The notes beneath the pieces are model-generated. The model was not told the origin of the DNA and made no database searches. It worked only from the letters and a program-made list of their open reading frames with translations. This document shows, in pieces, positions 34,654 to 44,814 of a stretch of 64,000 nt of DNA. The stretch comes from Hyphomonas oceanitis SCH89. GTDB taxonomy: Bacteria; Pseudomonadota; Alphaproteobacteria; Caulobacterales; Hyphomonadaceae. The position numbers were made by a program, and so were the translations under genes. The stretch lies in contig NZ_ARYL01000012.1 in assembly GCF_000685295.1 (NCBI RefSeq), positions 1 through 64,000 of the forward strand, read 5' to 3'. Within the stretch, counting starts at the first letter, position 1. Each line of letters starts with the position of its first letter.

Positions 34654-36843
34654 TCAGTCGAACTCGCTTGAACCGAACTCCCCGATAGATTTGAGCGAGA
34701 AGCGAAACTGGATGCTCTCCGACGGGCCCAGCGTGCGGTCTATCAATTCCGACCGTTGGTAGACAAGTTCAAATCGTGAGCAGTCGTCTTCATAGGCAAT
34801 GCCATATTCTTTTTGGGCATTCAGGTTTTGCACAATGTCGCGCAATTGCCCGAAAATGATGGAATAGCTTTTGGTTACCTTGAACTCGCCGCGCAGGAAG
34901 ATGCCCTCATCCGGTCTATTCAGCGGGCTGACTCGCTCGTTGATATTGTAGTATTGAGCGACCGCGCGCAGGCGCTTGTAGTTCGTGCTGAGGCGCGCAT
35001 CGATCCGGTTCAGCTTGTAACCATCATCATCAAGACGCATGCGCGTATCGAGGCGTAGGGCATTGCCAAAATCGGCCGAGGCAGATGCCACCCAATCCGA
35101 TGATGTGCCGTCGAGGTTGCTGGCAACGTCAAAATTCGGATCAGTTCGTGAGCGCCACCGGCGTCCGAACGTGGTGGCAAACTCCGGGCCATTCCTGAAG
35201 ACTGCACGCGCGGTAAGTCCCGCTGCGACTTTACCGTCACCTTCATAGAGGTCGTAATTGCCAAACCCGTTGGCCTCGAACAGGTCGCCCTCATCGAATT
35301 CGAAGAGAAGGCTGTCCTCGATCGGGATCGCTGTGCCATTCACATTCGAGAACCCCCAGGCGGCCATGACGGTGGGCTCAACCATGATGTCCACGATCTT
35401 GCCGGGACGCACCAGAGGATAGGAAACCCTCGCACCTGCATTGCCGACCGCGCGGCTGACATCGGGTTCACCCGAGACATCTTCATTCAGCGCATAATAG
35501 TCTGCGCGCATCTCTGCGAAGGGCTCGAATGTGAAACCGCCTGGCAGTACGTTGAGGTCTGACCAGTCCCCACCGACGCTGAGACGTTGGCTGTTCAGAC
35601 CGTTTTCGCGCGTCAGCATTGCGGACGAGGCATTGACGGCGGCAAAACCATAATCGCCAAGATCCCAGTATTTTTCACTGAACAAGACAGGTGCAACAGT
35701 CGGCAGTGTCCGGGAATCGTCGGCGCCACGCAGGCCCTGAAAATCGAGTACAGCCACATCCGTATAGTAGCTGTCACCCTGACCCACGGCGAAGATCTGC
35801 GACAGGAGACGGCGTGGCTGGCTGGTGTACAGGCCGCGGCGTTCGCCCTGACCGTCAAGGTCATAACGGCGGTCGTAAAGGTCGTCGGACTGGGTTTCGA
35901 CACCGAAGCCCCATTTCCATTCGGGACTGATGGCGAACAGGCCCTTCCCGTAAATATGTCCGCGCCACTTCTCGTCGCCAAACCTGACGCCGTCGCTATC
36001 GAAATCGGTTTCGCGGGTGATGCTTGTATTGATCTTGACGCCGCCGGAATAGAACCGCTTGCGGTAATCGAGTTCCACCATCGGGTTAACGTTCGCGCTC
36101 ACCATCGGCGAGATGGTCAGGTCCTGGGACTGCGAAATGGCCCAGTAATAGGGTTGCTGGTAAAAAGCACCGAGCTTGGAGGACAGGCCTCCCGATGGCA
36201 CGAGAAAGCCGGAGCGCCGCTCGGATGTGGGATCCGGGTGGGACAGATAAGGCAGGTAGAAGACCGGAATGCCGGCAACCTCGATGATCGCATCCCGGTA
36301 GGAGATCATCTGGCTTTCCTGATCAAGCACGGCGCGGCGGGCGCGTAGCGACCAGGTCGGGGTCGTGTCGTCACCGCAGAGCTGACAGGACGTATAGATG
36401 ACCTGTTCAAGGGCGTTCACGCCGTTCTTCTTGCGGATTGCGGAATTGGCAACGATCGTGGCCCCTTCCGGCAGGCGGGCCGAGAAGCCGATGGCATAGC
36501 CGTCCGCGAGGTCGGAATTCACTTCGACTTCGTCGGCGAACTGCTGGGAACCATCCGTATCGACGATGACGACATTGCCCGTGGCGCGGACGCGATCCGT
36601 GGTCCTGTTGTAGATGATGCGGTCGGCGCGCAGCACGCGGCCCTCATACAGCGCCTCGACATTGCCCTCGGCAACGACGCTGTTCTCTTCGCGGATTTCA
36701 TAAATATAGTCGGCTTCGAGAACGACGTGTTCCGTTGGCGCGTCAGCGGGCACGGCCACTTCCGAGGTTTCCTGTGCGTACGCAGAAAAGGGCCCGGATG
36801 ACACCAGACCCAATGCCGCGGCGTAGAGAAGCCAATTCGCCAA
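34654..36843 (-). CDS. lptD: LPS-assembly protein LptD (TTG start)
   Basis: The outer-membrane barrel that inserts lipopolysaccharide. 729 aa with a signal peptide (MANWLLYAAALGLVSSGPFSAYAQ) and an N-terminal OstA/LptA-like jellyroll (VVLEADYIYEIREENSVVAEGNVEALYEG). The central IPVFYLPYLSHPDPTSERRSGF motif is diagnostic of the family. Cysteines in SCQLCGDD and DDCSRF may form the interdomain disulphides. The only in-frame start after a stop is TTG 36843, with SD TGAGGTAA nine bases before. First gene of the surA-pdxA-rsmA operon. Confidence 0.95.
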   Translation of the reverse strand: MANWLLYAAALGLVSSGPFSAYAQETSEVAVPADAPTEHVVLEADYIYEIREENSVVAEGNVEALYEGRVLRADRIIYNRTTDRVRATGNVVIVDTDGSQQFADEVEVNSDLADGYAIGFSARLPEGATIVANSAIRKKNGVNALEQVIYTSCQLCGDDTTPTWSLRARRAVLDQESQMISYRDAIIEVAGIPVFYLPYLSHPDPTSERRSGFLVPSGGLSSKLGAFYQQPYYWAISQSQDLTISPMVSANVNPMVELDYRKRFYSGGVKINTSITRETDFDSDGVRFGDEKWRGHIYGKGLFAISPEWKWGFGVETQSDDLYDRRYDLDGQGERRGLYTSQPRRLLSQIFAVGQGDSYYTDVAVLDFQGLRGADDSRTLPTVAPVLFSEKYWDLGDYGFAAVNASSAMLTRENGLNSQRLSVGGDWSDLNVLPGGFTFEPFAEMRADYYALNEDVSGEPDVSRAVGNAGARVSYPLVRPGKIVDIMVEPTVMAAWGFSNVNGTAIPIEDSLLFEFDEGDLFEANGFGNYDLYEGDGKVAAGLTARAVFRNGPEFATTFGRRWRSRTDPNFDVASNLDGTSSDWVASASADFGNALRLDTRMRLDDDGYKLNRIDARLSTNYKRLRAVAQYYNINERVSPLNRPDEGIFLRGEFKVTKSYSIIFGQLRDIVQNLNAQKEYGIAYEDDCSRFELVYQRSELIDRTLGPSESIQFRFSLKSIGEFGSSEFD

Positions 36844-37015
36844 GTCCGGATTACCTCAGTCACGTCTGCGCATTTGAATGGGCATTAAATGCCTGCGCCG
36901 GATTGTTGATCAGACAGGAGGCTTAGAGGTGATGGCGAAGGCCGTCCAGCCATAGGCGGCTTATGGCGGCATTTTCCTGCAGGACGCGGTGCTTTCGGAA
37001 CACAGCCACGAGTCC

Positions 37016-38128
37016 TCAGACGGCGCGTGCCGCCAGCCCGCCGGGTAGCGTCAGGGCCAGGCCGGAAAGCTCCAGTTCGACAAGAATGGCTGCACATCGC
37101 GCGGCGCCAAGGCCGCAGGCGCGGGCGATTTCGTCAATCGGCATGGGATGCGGCGAGAGGGCTTCGAGAACCCGTTCGAGCTGGCCTTCCGGAAGGGAAT
37201 CGCCATCCATTTCCGCGTCGTACGGTCCGTTCTCGGGATCGGAGACGTGGCCAAAGCGCAACGAGGACAGGATTTCAAGCACGTCATCGGCATGCCGTAC
37301 GAGGGAGGCGCCTTGATAAATAAGGGCATTTGTTCCCGATGCCCGTGGATCGAGGGGGGAGCCCGGTACGGCCATCACTTCACGCCCCTGCTCGCCAGCC
37401 ATGCGCGCGGAAATGAGCGATCCGGACCGTTCTGCGGCCTCGACGACGACCACCCCACGGGACATTCCGGTGATGATACGGTTGCGGCGGGGGAAATCCT
37501 GGGCCTTTGCGCGGTAGCCAAAGGGGCTCTCGGAGACGATGAGCCCTTCAGCGGCAATCTCGGCATAAAGGCGCTCATGCTGGGGTGGGTAGACATGGTC
37601 GACGCCGCCACCGAGCACGGCGATCGTACCCGTGCGCAATGTGGCCGCATGGGCCTCCCCGTCGATTCCGAGCGCGAGGCCGGAGACAACAACGAATCCC
37701 GCCGCGCCGAGGCCTGCTGATATGTCCCGGGCGAGCTTGCGACCGGCCGCTGAGGCATTGCGGGCGCCGACGATCGCGACTGTGGGCTGGGCCGCAAGGT
37801 CAGCGCGGCCGAGCAGTGTCAGCGTGGGTGGGGGCGGTGCCAGCGCTCGAAGCAGAGGCGGAAAGTCCGCCTCGCAACTGGCGATAATGCGGGCGCCATA
37901 TTTGCGCGCTGCGGCGATCTCGTCCTCAACCGCGTCAACGGATGGCGCGATGATGGGGCGGCCACGGCCTGCCCGCCGTGCGATCTCCGGCAGGGCATCG
38001 AGCGCAGCGCCGGGCGTGCCGAAGCGTTTGACCAGCTGGGAAAAGGTGACCGGGCCGACATTCTGCGTACGGGCGAGGCGGACCCAATTACGACGCTCAG
38101 TGTCGGACAGGGGCCGCGCCGGACTCAT
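37016..38128 (-). CDS. dprA: DNA-processing protein DprA
   Basis: DprA loads RecA on incoming single-stranded DNA in transformation. 370 aa: an N-terminal SAM-like region, the Rossmann core (TVAIVGARNASAAGRKLARDI, VVSGLALGIDGEAH, PRRNRIITGMSRGVVVVEA) and a C-terminal winged-helix (DML1-like) domain. It overlaps plsY by four bases, an arrangement common in alphaproteobacteria. Confidence 0.95.
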   Translation of the reverse strand: MSPARPLSDTERRNWVRLARTQNVGPVTFSQLVKRFGTPGAALDALPEIARRAGRGRPIIAPSVDAVEDEIAAARKYGARIIASCEADFPPLLRALAPPPPTLTLLGRADLAAQPTVAIVGARNASAAGRKLARDISAGLGAAGFVVVSGLALGIDGEAHAATLRTGTIAVLGGGVDHVYPPQHERLYAEIAAEGLIVSESPFGYRAKAQDFPRRNRIITGMSRGVVVVEAAERSGSLISARMAGEQGREVMAVPGSPLDPRASGTNALIYQGASLVRHADDVLEILSSLRFGHVSDPENGPYDAEMDGDSLPEGQLERVLEALSPHPMPIDEIARACGLGAARCAAILVELELSGLALTLPGGLAARAV

Positions 38129-38742
38129 GCTTCAGGTTTGGCCTTGGGCGTGCCGAACTTGGGTTCGGTGCCTTTGAGCAGGCGGCTCACATTGGTTCGA
38201 TGCGTCCAGAACACAAGGAGCGAGAGGAGCGTCAGGCCGACCAGCACGACCGAATTATGCTCACCCAGGAGGTAAGCGCCGGGCGGCACGAGAACGGCGG
38301 CTGCGAGAGCCGCGAGTGAGGAGATGCGCGTGATGCCGAAAAGGAGGAACCAGACCGGCGCGGCGACAAGAAACCCGGGCAGCGTCGTGAACAACAGAAG
38401 GCCGGCATAAGTCGCAATGCCTTTCCCACCCTTGAAGCCCAGCCAGACAGGATAGCAATGGCCGACAAAGGCCATGGCACCGGCGACGAAGCCGACCTCG
38501 CGGCCGAAGAAATAGGAGAAGGCAAAAGCGACGAGGCCCGCCTTGAGGCTGTCGAGCAGGAGCGTTGCAAGGGCGAGGTCCTTGCGACCGGTGCGCAGCA
38601 CATTGGTGGCGCCGATATTGCCGGACCCGATGCTACGGATATCACCGAGGCCAGCGGCCTTGGTGATCAGCAGGCCAAAGGGAATCGAGCCCGCGAGATA
38701 ACCGCAGGCAGCCGCCGCGCCATATCCCATCCATGCCTGCAT
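38125..38742 (-). CDS. plsY: glycerol-3-phosphate acyltransferase PlsY
   Basis: Inner-membrane enzyme transferring acyl from acyl-phosphate to glycerol-3-phosphate, the first step of phospholipid synthesis. 205 aa, multi-spanning. Signature loops: GSIPFGLLITK, RSIGSGNIGATNVLRTGRK and GFKGGKGIATYAGLL. It is upstream of and coupled to dprA. Confidence 0.96.
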   Translation of the reverse strand: MQAWMGYGAAAACGYLAGSIPFGLLITKAAGLGDIRSIGSGNIGATNVLRTGRKDLALATLLLDSLKAGLVAFAFSYFFGREVGFVAGAMAFVGHCYPVWLGFKGGKGIATYAGLLLFTTLPGFLVAAPVWFLLFGITRISSLAALAAAVLVPPGAYLLGEHNSVVLVGLTLLSLLVFWTHRTNVSRLLKGTEPKFGTPKAKPEA

Positions 38743-38811
38743 GCCGTTCTCTCCTGACGCATCCTGACAGACGGTCTACGAACCCTGCCAGCCTGCGGCA
38801 AGGGTTTCAGA

Positions 38812-39813
38812 TCAATCGCCCAGCAGAGCGGCGCGGATCGGCTCGATCCAGGCTTCCTTCTCGGGATCGTAGACCCGGAAATTTGATGAGAATGACCAGT
38901 GGCACCAGCCGAACTCATTTGACTCAGCCAGTTCGCGGACCGCACGGGTCCACCGCGCGCGGTCTTCCATGGGCGCCGCATCATAGACCCCGAATTCGCC
39001 GAGGAGGAGCGGCTGGTGGTGCAAGTCGCGGAAGGCGGCTGCGCGGTCGAAGTCGGCTTTGGCCCGGTCCATATCGGCCTTCGTGCCCCAGTGGGTTCCG
39101 ACTGGCGGCGTGGGCTTGAAGAAGTCTGCGCCCTGATGGGTAAAGCTGAACGGGTCGTAATAGTGCCAGGACAGAATGACGCGCGAATCGGCTGGCGGTG
39201 CGCTTTCCAGGAGGCCGGTGAGCGAGCCCCATTCCGCCGTTGCAAGGATGATCCAGCGATGAGGCTGGGACTGCCTGATCTGGCGGACGATGCGCTTGTT
39301 CAGGGCATCGGTCCGTTTCGCCGTCATGTTCGTGTTCGGCTCGTTGAGCACTTCGAAGATCAGCGTGTCAGGATAGGACTCGTAGTGACTTGCGAGCTGT
39401 TTCCAGATGCTTTCAAGACGGCGCTCATGCTTGGCCGGTTCCATGTTCAGATCGTAATAATGATGAACGTCGAGGATGACTTTCAGATCCTGCGACAGGG
39501 CGTAGTTGATGACCTCGTCGGTGCGGTCCAGGAGGTGGTCTTCAATCTGGTAACCGCCCCATGTTCCTGCATGGGCAGACCATTGGACGGGCAGTCGGAT
39601 CGTGTCGAAGCCTGCCGCCTTTATGCGGTCTATGTCTTCCATGCGGATCGTGTAGCCCCATTCTCCCTCGTTCGGGGCTTCCAGCGCGCCACCCATATTG
39701 ATGCAGCGCTGAACAGGGGAGGATGGACGCCGCAAACTGGCGGTCTCGCTGCAAGCCGCCAGCACGCTTGACGCGAGCACGAGGAAGGCGAGCGCCGATA
39801 CGCTTCGCTTCAT
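38812..39813 (-). CDS. glycoside hydrolase family 5 lipoprotein
   Basis: 333 aa from ATG 39813 (MKRSVSALAFLVLASSVLAAC), which gives a perfect lipobox; longer frames to 39888 add a non-signal N-terminus and cross a TTGACC -35-like box. GH5 fold: FDTIRLPVQW, VILDVHHYY, the acid/base Glu of FEVLNEPN, WHYYDPFSFTHQG and the nucleophile Glu of LLLGEFGVYD. It is probably a surface endo-beta-glucanase or mannanase acting on algal polysaccharide. It stands alone with no sugar-transport genes beside it. Confidence 0.85.
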   Translation of the reverse strand: MKRSVSALAFLVLASSVLAACSETASLRRPSSPVQRCINMGGALEAPNEGEWGYTIRMEDIDRIKAAGFDTIRLPVQWSAHAGTWGGYQIEDHLLDRTDEVINYALSQDLKVILDVHHYYDLNMEPAKHERRLESIWKQLASHYESYPDTLIFEVLNEPNTNMTAKRTDALNKRIVRQIRQSQPHRWIILATAEWGSLTGLLESAPPADSRVILSWHYYDPFSFTHQGADFFKPTPPVGTHWGTKADMDRAKADFDRAAAFRDLHHQPLLLGEFGVYDAAPMEDRARWTRAVRELAESNEFGWCHWSFSSNFRVYDPEKEAWIEPIRAALLGD

Positions 39814-39922
39814 TACATGTTGTACATTATTCATGAAATGCATCTGACAGGATGTGGAAATGCGGTCAATCAGAAGTGGCTTCTGCATCCCTTTCCGCCC
39901 CCTGACGCCGCATTATCAGGCG

Positions 39923-41215
39923 TCAGCCCGCAGGTGCGTATTCGAATACGGTTTCACCCCCGACGAGCGTGCGGATAACGCGGCCCTGCAGGCGTCGGCC
40001 ATCGAAGGGCGAGTTGGTCGAGCGTGAACGCAGATCTTCCCGCACGCACAGCCACGGCTTGCCTGGATCGAAGAGGATCAGGTCGGCCGGTGCGCCAGTT
40101 TTGAGGCGGCCCTGGGGCAGGCCGAGCAGGTCGGCCGGGCGGCAGGTGACCGGGGCGAGGGCATCCAGCAGCGGCAGGTCCGCATCGTTGACGAGGCTCA
40201 TCAGCGCCGAGAGTGTGGTCTCAAGGCCGGCCGCGCCAAAGGCTGCTTCGCCGAAGGGCAGGCGTTTTTCTTCCGGGGGTTGGGGATCATGCGCGGAGAC
40301 GACCGCGTCGATCTCGCCACGCTTCAGGGCGGCGATCAGGCCCTGCCGTGTGTCCTCGTCCCGGAAGGGAGGGTTGACCTTGCAATAGGTGAGATAGTCG
40401 CCGACGTCGCGCTCGTTGAAGAACAGCGTGTGGGCAGCGACAGTGGCGTGGATCTTGGCGCCACGGCCACGTGCGGCGGCGATGATCTGCAATGTGCGCT
40501 CGGTGGAGACCTGATCGACCACGAGGCGGCAGCCGGTCGCTTCGGCCAGCATCACGTCGCGGGCCGCGCCGATCCATTCGGCTTCGGGCGGAATGCCGGA
40601 GAGGCCGATGCGTGCAGCCAAGGCGCCCGCATTCATCACTCCAGATCCGGACAGCGCCCGCTCGTCCGGCCGTGACATGACAAGCGCGTTGCGGCTGGCG
40701 GCATAGGTCATCACGCGCTTCATGATCGAGGCGTTGGCGATGGGCATATCGCCATTGGTGAAGATGATCGCATCGGCATCAGCCATCAGACCGATCTCGG
40801 CCATCTGCTCGCCCTTGAGGCCGACCGTCAGGGCGCCGGAGGGATAGATGCGGGCCTTGGCGGTCTTGCGGGCCTGCTCGATGATAAAGCGCACGAGGGC
40901 GACATCATCCACAACAGGGCGCGTGTCGGGCATGACGACGAAGCTGGTGACACCGCCGGCAATGGCTGCGCGCGAGGCGGTGGCGAGCGTTTCCTTCTGC
41001 TCGTCGCCCGGCTCGCCGGTCTTGACGCGCAGGTCGATCAGGCCAGGGGCGAGGCAGAGCCCGCCCGCGTCGAGGCTTTCCTTGGCATCGCCGTGCGGAC
41101 CGGACTGGCCCTTGGCGACATCCTTGATCTTGCCCTTGTCGATGAAGATCGCGCCGGGTTCGTCCAGGCCGGTGGCCGGGTCGAGCAGGCGGGCATTGTG
41201 GATCGAGAGGCTCAT
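39923..41215 (-). CDS. pyrX: dihydroorotase-like subunit of ATCase (pseudo-DHOase)
   Basis: 430 aa from ATG 41215 ([17 protein letters not shown]), overlapping the pyrB stop (ATGA). It has the amidohydrolase/DHOase fold with [12 protein letters not shown] and [11 protein letters not shown]-type motifs. The metal site is degenerate: the HxHxREPG signature is replaced by [10 protein letters not shown], and the usual DHAPH is SAHDPQP. In organisms with PyrB-PyrC' complexes such a subunit is inactive but needed to assemble aspartate carbamoyltransferase. The true dihydroorotase should be elsewhere in the genome. Confidence 0.85.
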   Translation of the reverse strand: MSLSIHNARLLDPATGLDEPGAIFIDKGKIKDVAKGQSGPHGDAKESLDAGGLCLAPGLIDLRVKTGEPGDEQKETLATASRAAIAGGVTSFVVMPDTRPVVDDVALVRFIIEQARKTAKARIYPSGALTVGLKGEQMAEIGLMADADAIIFTNGDMPIANASIMKRVMTYAASRNALVMSRPDERALSGSGVMNAGALAARIGLSGIPPEAEWIGAARDVMLAEATGCRLVVDQVSTERTLQIIAAARGRGAKIHATVAAHTLFFNERDVGDYLTYCKVNPPFRDEDTRQGLIAALKRGEIDAVVSAHDPQPPEEKRLPFGEAAFGAAGLETTLSALMSLVNDADLPLLDALAPVTCRPADLLGLPQGRLKTGAPADLILFDPGKPWLCVREDLRSRSTNSPFDGRRLQGRVIRTLVGGETVFEYAPAG

Positions 41216-42159
41216 GGGCGTGTCCCCGCGAGAAGGTCCAGAACGGCTTCGCGTACGGCGACACCCATTTCGACCTGTTCTGTGATGACGGAGCGCGGCC
41301 CGTCGGCAATGGCGCTTTCGATCTCGATGCCGCGGTTCATCGGGCCGGGGTGCATGACCGTCGCATCCGGCAGGGCCAGCGCGAGGCGTTCTTGAGTGAG
41401 GCCGAAATAGCGGAAATATTCGCGGCGGCTTGGCAGGAAGGCGCCGTCCATGCGCTCCATCTGCAGGCGCAGCATCATGACCACGTCGGCGCCTTTGAGC
41501 GCGGCGTCGAAGTCTGTCGTCGCGCTGGCGGCGCCCCATGTATCGGTGCCGGGCGGTAGTAGGGTTTTCGGGCCGCAGAGATGGACTTCGGCTCCCAGCA
41601 GGTGCAGCGCCATCGTGGTCGAGCGGGCGACACGACTGTGAGCGATGTCGCCGCAGATGACCACTTTGAGGCCCTCGATACGGCCCTTGTGGCGGCGGAT
41701 GGTGAGTGTGTCGAGCAGGCCCTGGGTGGGGTGTTCGTGGGTACCGTCACCGGCATTGATGACCGCGCAGTCGACCTTGCGGGAGAGCAGCTTGGCACCG
41801 CCGGAGGCCGAGTGGCGGATGACCAGCACGTCCGGCTTCATGGCGTTCAGCGTCATGGCCGTGTCGATCAGGGTCTCGCCCTTTTTCACGCTGGAATTGG
41901 CGACCGGCATGTTGATGACATCGGCGCCGAGGCGTTTCGCGGCGATCTCAAAACTGCTCATCGTGCGGGTGGAATTCTCGAAGAAGAGGTTCACCACCGT
42001 ACGCCCGGTGAGGACCGGATCGGCGCGCTGGCCTGCGCGCGTGGCATCCGCATAGCGGTCGGCGAGATCCAGAATGTGGGTGATATCCAGAGGGTGAAGG
42101 CCTTCGATTCCCAGCAAGTGCGCGTGATCGAAGCTGTAAGTGTATCCCGCCATCGGCAT
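41212..42159 (-). CDS. pyrB: aspartate carbamoyltransferase catalytic subunit
   Basis: Makes N-carbamoyl-L-aspartate in pyrimidine synthesis. 315 aa from ATG 42159 ([21 protein letters not shown]), preceded by GAAAGGG. Carbamoyl-phosphate site [13 protein letters not shown], then [30 protein letters not shown] and HPGPMNRG. No pyrI is present; the partner is the adjacent DHOase-like gene. Confidence 0.97.
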   Translation of the reverse strand: MPMAGYTYSFDHAHLLGIEGLHPLDITHILDLADRYADATRAGQRADPVLTGRTVVNLFFENSTRTMSSFEIAAKRLGADVINMPVANSSVKKGETLIDTAMTLNAMKPDVLVIRHSASGGAKLLSRKVDCAVINAGDGTHEHPTQGLLDTLTIRRHKGRIEGLKVVICGDIAHSRVARSTTMALHLLGAEVHLCGPKTLLPPGTDTWGAASATTDFDAALKGADVVMMLRLQMERMDGAFLPSRREYFRYFGLTQERLALALPDATVMHPGPMNRGIEIESAIADGPRSVITEQVEMGVAVREAVLDLLAGTRP

Positions 42160-42213
42160 GGAAGCCCTTTCGATTTGGGGCGGTTTAGGCGCGATTCCGG
42201 TCGGCGGCAAGCC

Positions 42214-43140
42214 TCAGGCGAGGCCGAAATGTATCGCGGTGAACCAGATCAGCGGCAGGGTGATCATGGCGAGCACGGTTTCCACAGCGATCAGGTTGGC
42301 TGAAAGCGGGCCGTCGCCGCCAAGCTGGCGGGCCAGGATATAGCCGTTGGTGGCGGTCGGCACGCTGGCACAGATGAGCATGATGGCGAGGGGCGTGCCG
42401 CTGAGGCCAATGGCGAGGCCTGCTGCCAGCGCTGCAGCCGGCAGGCCGAGGAGACGCACGAGCGCCCATGTGAAGGTACGTACGCCCGCGCGGCGCAGGG
42501 CGGCGAGGTCAACCCCGGCACCGGCGCTCAGCAGGCCGAGCGCGATTGTGCCCTGACCGAGGATGCGGAGCGTGTCGTCAAGCACTTTGGGGCTCTGGAA
42601 ATGGGTGGCGGCGACGATGCCGCCAATGACGCAAGCAATGATCAGAGGGTTGGTCATCAGCGCGCGGAAGGGGCGCGGCTTGGTGCCGGGCGCGTGTTCG
42701 GCGTTCAGGATGAGGCCGTAGACCGAAAGCACATTGGCGGTCGGGATCATGGCGGCGGCGGCGATGGTGACAAGCGCCAGCCCTTCGTCACCGAAAAGGA
42801 TCGAACCGAGCGAGAGCGCAACGAATGTGTTCCAGCGGACATTGGACTGGATGATCGAGCCGACAGCCGGGCGCTCCATGCCGGGCCAGAGGCGGGCGCC
42901 GAAGCCGATAGCGGCCAGCACGAGCTGGGCGATGATCAGCGCAGCAGCGAGCTTCCATGGCGCGGTGTCGAACGGGGCATTGCCGAGCGAGCGGATGATA
43001 AGCGCCGGGAAGAGGAGGATATAAGAGATGCGCTCGATGGCGCGCCAGCCTTCGGGCGTGATCCAGTTCTTCGCCGCGATCAGGCGTCCGATGGCGACGA
43101 TGATGATGACGGGCAGGAGCGCGAAAATGAAGGATGTCAT
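42214..43140 (-). CDS. AEC-family (auxin efflux carrier-like) transporter
   Basis: A 308-aa inner-membrane protein with about ten hydrophobic segments. It shows the AEC/PIN fold: [21 protein letters not shown], then [19 protein letters not shown] and the end [20 protein letters not shown]. Substrates of bacterial members include malonate, malate and related organic acids; the one here is unknown. Coupled to ruvX by a 4-base overlap. Confidence 0.85.
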   Translation of the reverse strand: MTSFIFALLPVIIIVAIGRLIAAKNWITPEGWRAIERISYILLFPALIIRSLGNAPFDTAPWKLAAALIIAQLVLAAIGFGARLWPGMERPAVGSIIQSNVRWNTFVALSLGSILFGDEGLALVTIAAAAMIPTANVLSVYGLILNAEHAPGTKPRPFRALMTNPLIIACVIGGIVAATHFQSPKVLDDTLRILGQGTIALGLLSAGAGVDLAALRRAGVRTFTWALVRLLGLPAAALAAGLAIGLSGTPLAIMLICASVPTATNGYILARQLGGDGPLSANLIAVETVLAMITLPLIWFTAIHFGLA

Positions 43141-43595
43141 GGGCGGCGCTCCAGAAGGTCAAGCGTGGATTTGAGGATGATGGCGGCGGCCTGCGCGTCG
43201 ATACGGTCGTCGCGGCGCTTGCGGGAAACTTCCGCTTCCCACATGGCGCTTTCGGCTTCGGCGCTGGAGAGGCGCTCGTCCTGGAAGTAGATCGGTACAT
43301 CGCGCTTCTGCAGGATGTTCCAGGCGAGCGCGCGGGTAGACTGGGCGCGGCGGCCCTCGCTGCCATCCATGTTGAGCGGCAGGCCGATGATGAGAGCGAC
43401 GGCCTTGCGGTCGTCGTAAATCTCGAAGAGGCGGGCGATCATGGGCCCCAGCGCCTTGCCGCGATGGATGGTCTCGACCGGGCTCGCGAGCATGCGAATG
43501 CCGTCTGTTGCGGCGACTCCCATTGTCTTGGTGCCGGGATCGATGCCGAGGAGGACGCCGGTGCGCGGCAGGGAATCGAGATCTGTAACGGCCAT
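43137..43595 (-). CDS. ruvX: RuvX/YqgF pre-16S rRNA nuclease-like protein
   Basis: 152 aa with an RNase H-like fold: [38 protein letters not shown] and [18 protein letters not shown], which supply the conserved acidic residues. The family processes the 16S rRNA 5' end and is also called putative Holliday junction resolvase. It is divergent from gatC. Confidence 0.93.
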   Translation of the reverse strand: MAVTDLDSLPRTGVLLGIDPGTKTMGVAATDGIRMLASPVETIHRGKALGPMIARLFEIYDDRKAVALIIGLPLNMDGSEGRRAQSTRALAWNILQKRDVPIYFQDERLSSAEAESAMWEAEVSRKRRDDRIDAQAAAIILKSTLDLLERRP

Positions 43596-43678
43596 TGGCC
43601 GCTCACATAGCGCCTTGAAGCCTTGTTGCCTATCGCGTATTCGGGCGGGAACGAAGCCAAGCCACCGGAGCCCATAAA

Positions 43679-43966
43679 ATGAGCGTTACCAAGGAAGACG
43701 TCCGCAAGGTTGCCCGCCTGTCGCGCATTGCGGTGCCCGAAGAGCGCCTCGAAGAGATGGCCGGCGAGTTGAATGGCATCCTCGGCTGGATCGACCAGCT
43801 GAACGAAGTCGACATTGAGGGCGTGGAGCCGATGACGTCTGTTGTGGCGACCAGGCTGCCCATGCGCGAAGACGTGGTGACTGACGGTAATATCCAGGAC
43901 CAGGTTCTGGCCAATGCCCCGAGCAGCCAGGACGGGTTCTTCGTCGTGCCGAAGGCCGTCGAGTAG
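43679..43966 (+). CDS. gatC: Glu-tRNA(Gln)/Asp-tRNA(Asn) amidotransferase subunit C
   Basis: 95 aa: [33 protein letters not shown] and [19 protein letters not shown]. GatC stabilises the GatA-GatB complex that amidates mischarged tRNA. Unusually it is 6.5 kb from gatA, although all three subunits are in this window. Confidence 0.95.
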   Translation: MSVTKEDVRKVARLSRIAVPEERLEEMAGELNGILGWIDQLNEVDIEGVEPMTSVVATRLPMREDVVTDGNIQDQVLANAPSSQDGFFVVPKAVE

Positions 43967-43973
43967 GACGCCC

Positions 43974-44013
43974 GGCGGCGCGCGCAAAACATAAGTGCGC
44001 GACCGCCTTATTT
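43974..44013 (+). terminator. possible terminator after gatC
   Basis: GGCGG and GCGC arms (43974-43984) pair with GCGC and CCGCC (about 43996-44007) with one internal mismatch, followed by TTATTT. Confidence 0.45.
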
Positions 44014-44078
44014 AAGCACCGGATCACCCCCACCTGTGAGACTGGACCCGTTTGGGGCCCAAACACAGGGACACGATC

Positions 44079-44207
44079 ATGGCCAAAGGTCAGAAGAAAA
44101 CGAACAAGGAAGTCCGCAAGCCCAAGGCGGAGAAGGTGAAGACCAACGCGTCGAACCCATCGGTGAAGCCGGGCACTATCAAGGGCCTTGAGCACCTCAA
44201 GCGCTAG
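44079..44207 (+). CDS. 42-aa strongly basic small protein
   Basis: ATG 44079 opens 42 codons beginning MAKGQKKTNKEVRKPKAEK, with about a third Lys or Arg, ending GLEHLKR. Similar short Lys-rich proteins occur next to unrelated genes in alphaproteobacteria. It could bind nucleic acid, but the function is unknown. The leader contains ACACAGGGACACG as a weak SD. Confidence 0.6.
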   Translation: MAKGQKKTNKEVRKPKAEKVKTNASNPSVKPGTIKGLEHLKR

Positions 44208-44284
44208 ACCCCCTCAATTTTGTCACGTGCATTGCGCCGCGAGTCCTGATGGGATTGGCGGCGCAAACGTATCGCAAGGGATGA

Positions 44285-44737
44285 ATGGACATGATGTTTC
44301 GATCATTACTCGCCGGCGCCGCGCTCGCCGCCCTGGCCGCCTGTAATCCGGGGCCGAAGGACGCGCCGGCGGAACCTGTCGCAGAGCCAGTCGCTGCCGA
44401 GCCGGACCCGGCGGTACAGATGGAGGAAGAGCCGAAACTGCTGGAAATGATGCAGGGCACCTGGCAATCGCTGGAAGACCCGATGAATGTTTTCACGATC
44501 AGCGGTGACCAGATGAGCAGCGTCTATAATGACGAGCCCCTGGGCAACGAAACAATTACGGTCGTTGCTGACTGCACGGCGATGACGCCGGATGCGGATG
44601 GCATGTCGTTCACGCTGAAAGCGGATGGCGACGACGAAGCACGCTGTTTCAGCATCATCGATGCCGGCGCTGACAGGCTCGACTACAGCTACAGCGCACG
44701 CGGCAACACGCTGGCGCACAAGCGCATGACGCCCTGA
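44285..44737 (+). CDS. hypothetical lipoprotein
   Basis: 150 aa with lipobox ALAAC (Cys20), a Pro/Ala/Glu spacer (residues 21-45) and a small beta-rich domain (MQGTWQSLEDPMNVFTISGD; GDDEARCFSIIDAGADRLDYSY). The domain resembles small lipocalin- or META-like folds in pattern only. ATG 44291 would be equally possible. No function assigned. Confidence 0.7.
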   Translation: MDMMFRSLLAGAALAALAACNPGPKDAPAEPVAEPVAAEPDPAVQMEEEPKLLEMMQGTWQSLEDPMNVFTISGDQMSSVYNDEPLGNETITVVADCTAMTPDADGMSFTLKADGDDEARCFSIIDAGADRLDYSYSARGNTLAHKRMTP

Positions 44738-44814
44738 GCCCTTACCCGACGTCGTCGCTTGTTCAGGCTGGGGTAGGGCCCGCATAGTCTCCCAAAATAA
44801 CAAGGGAGGCCGCC

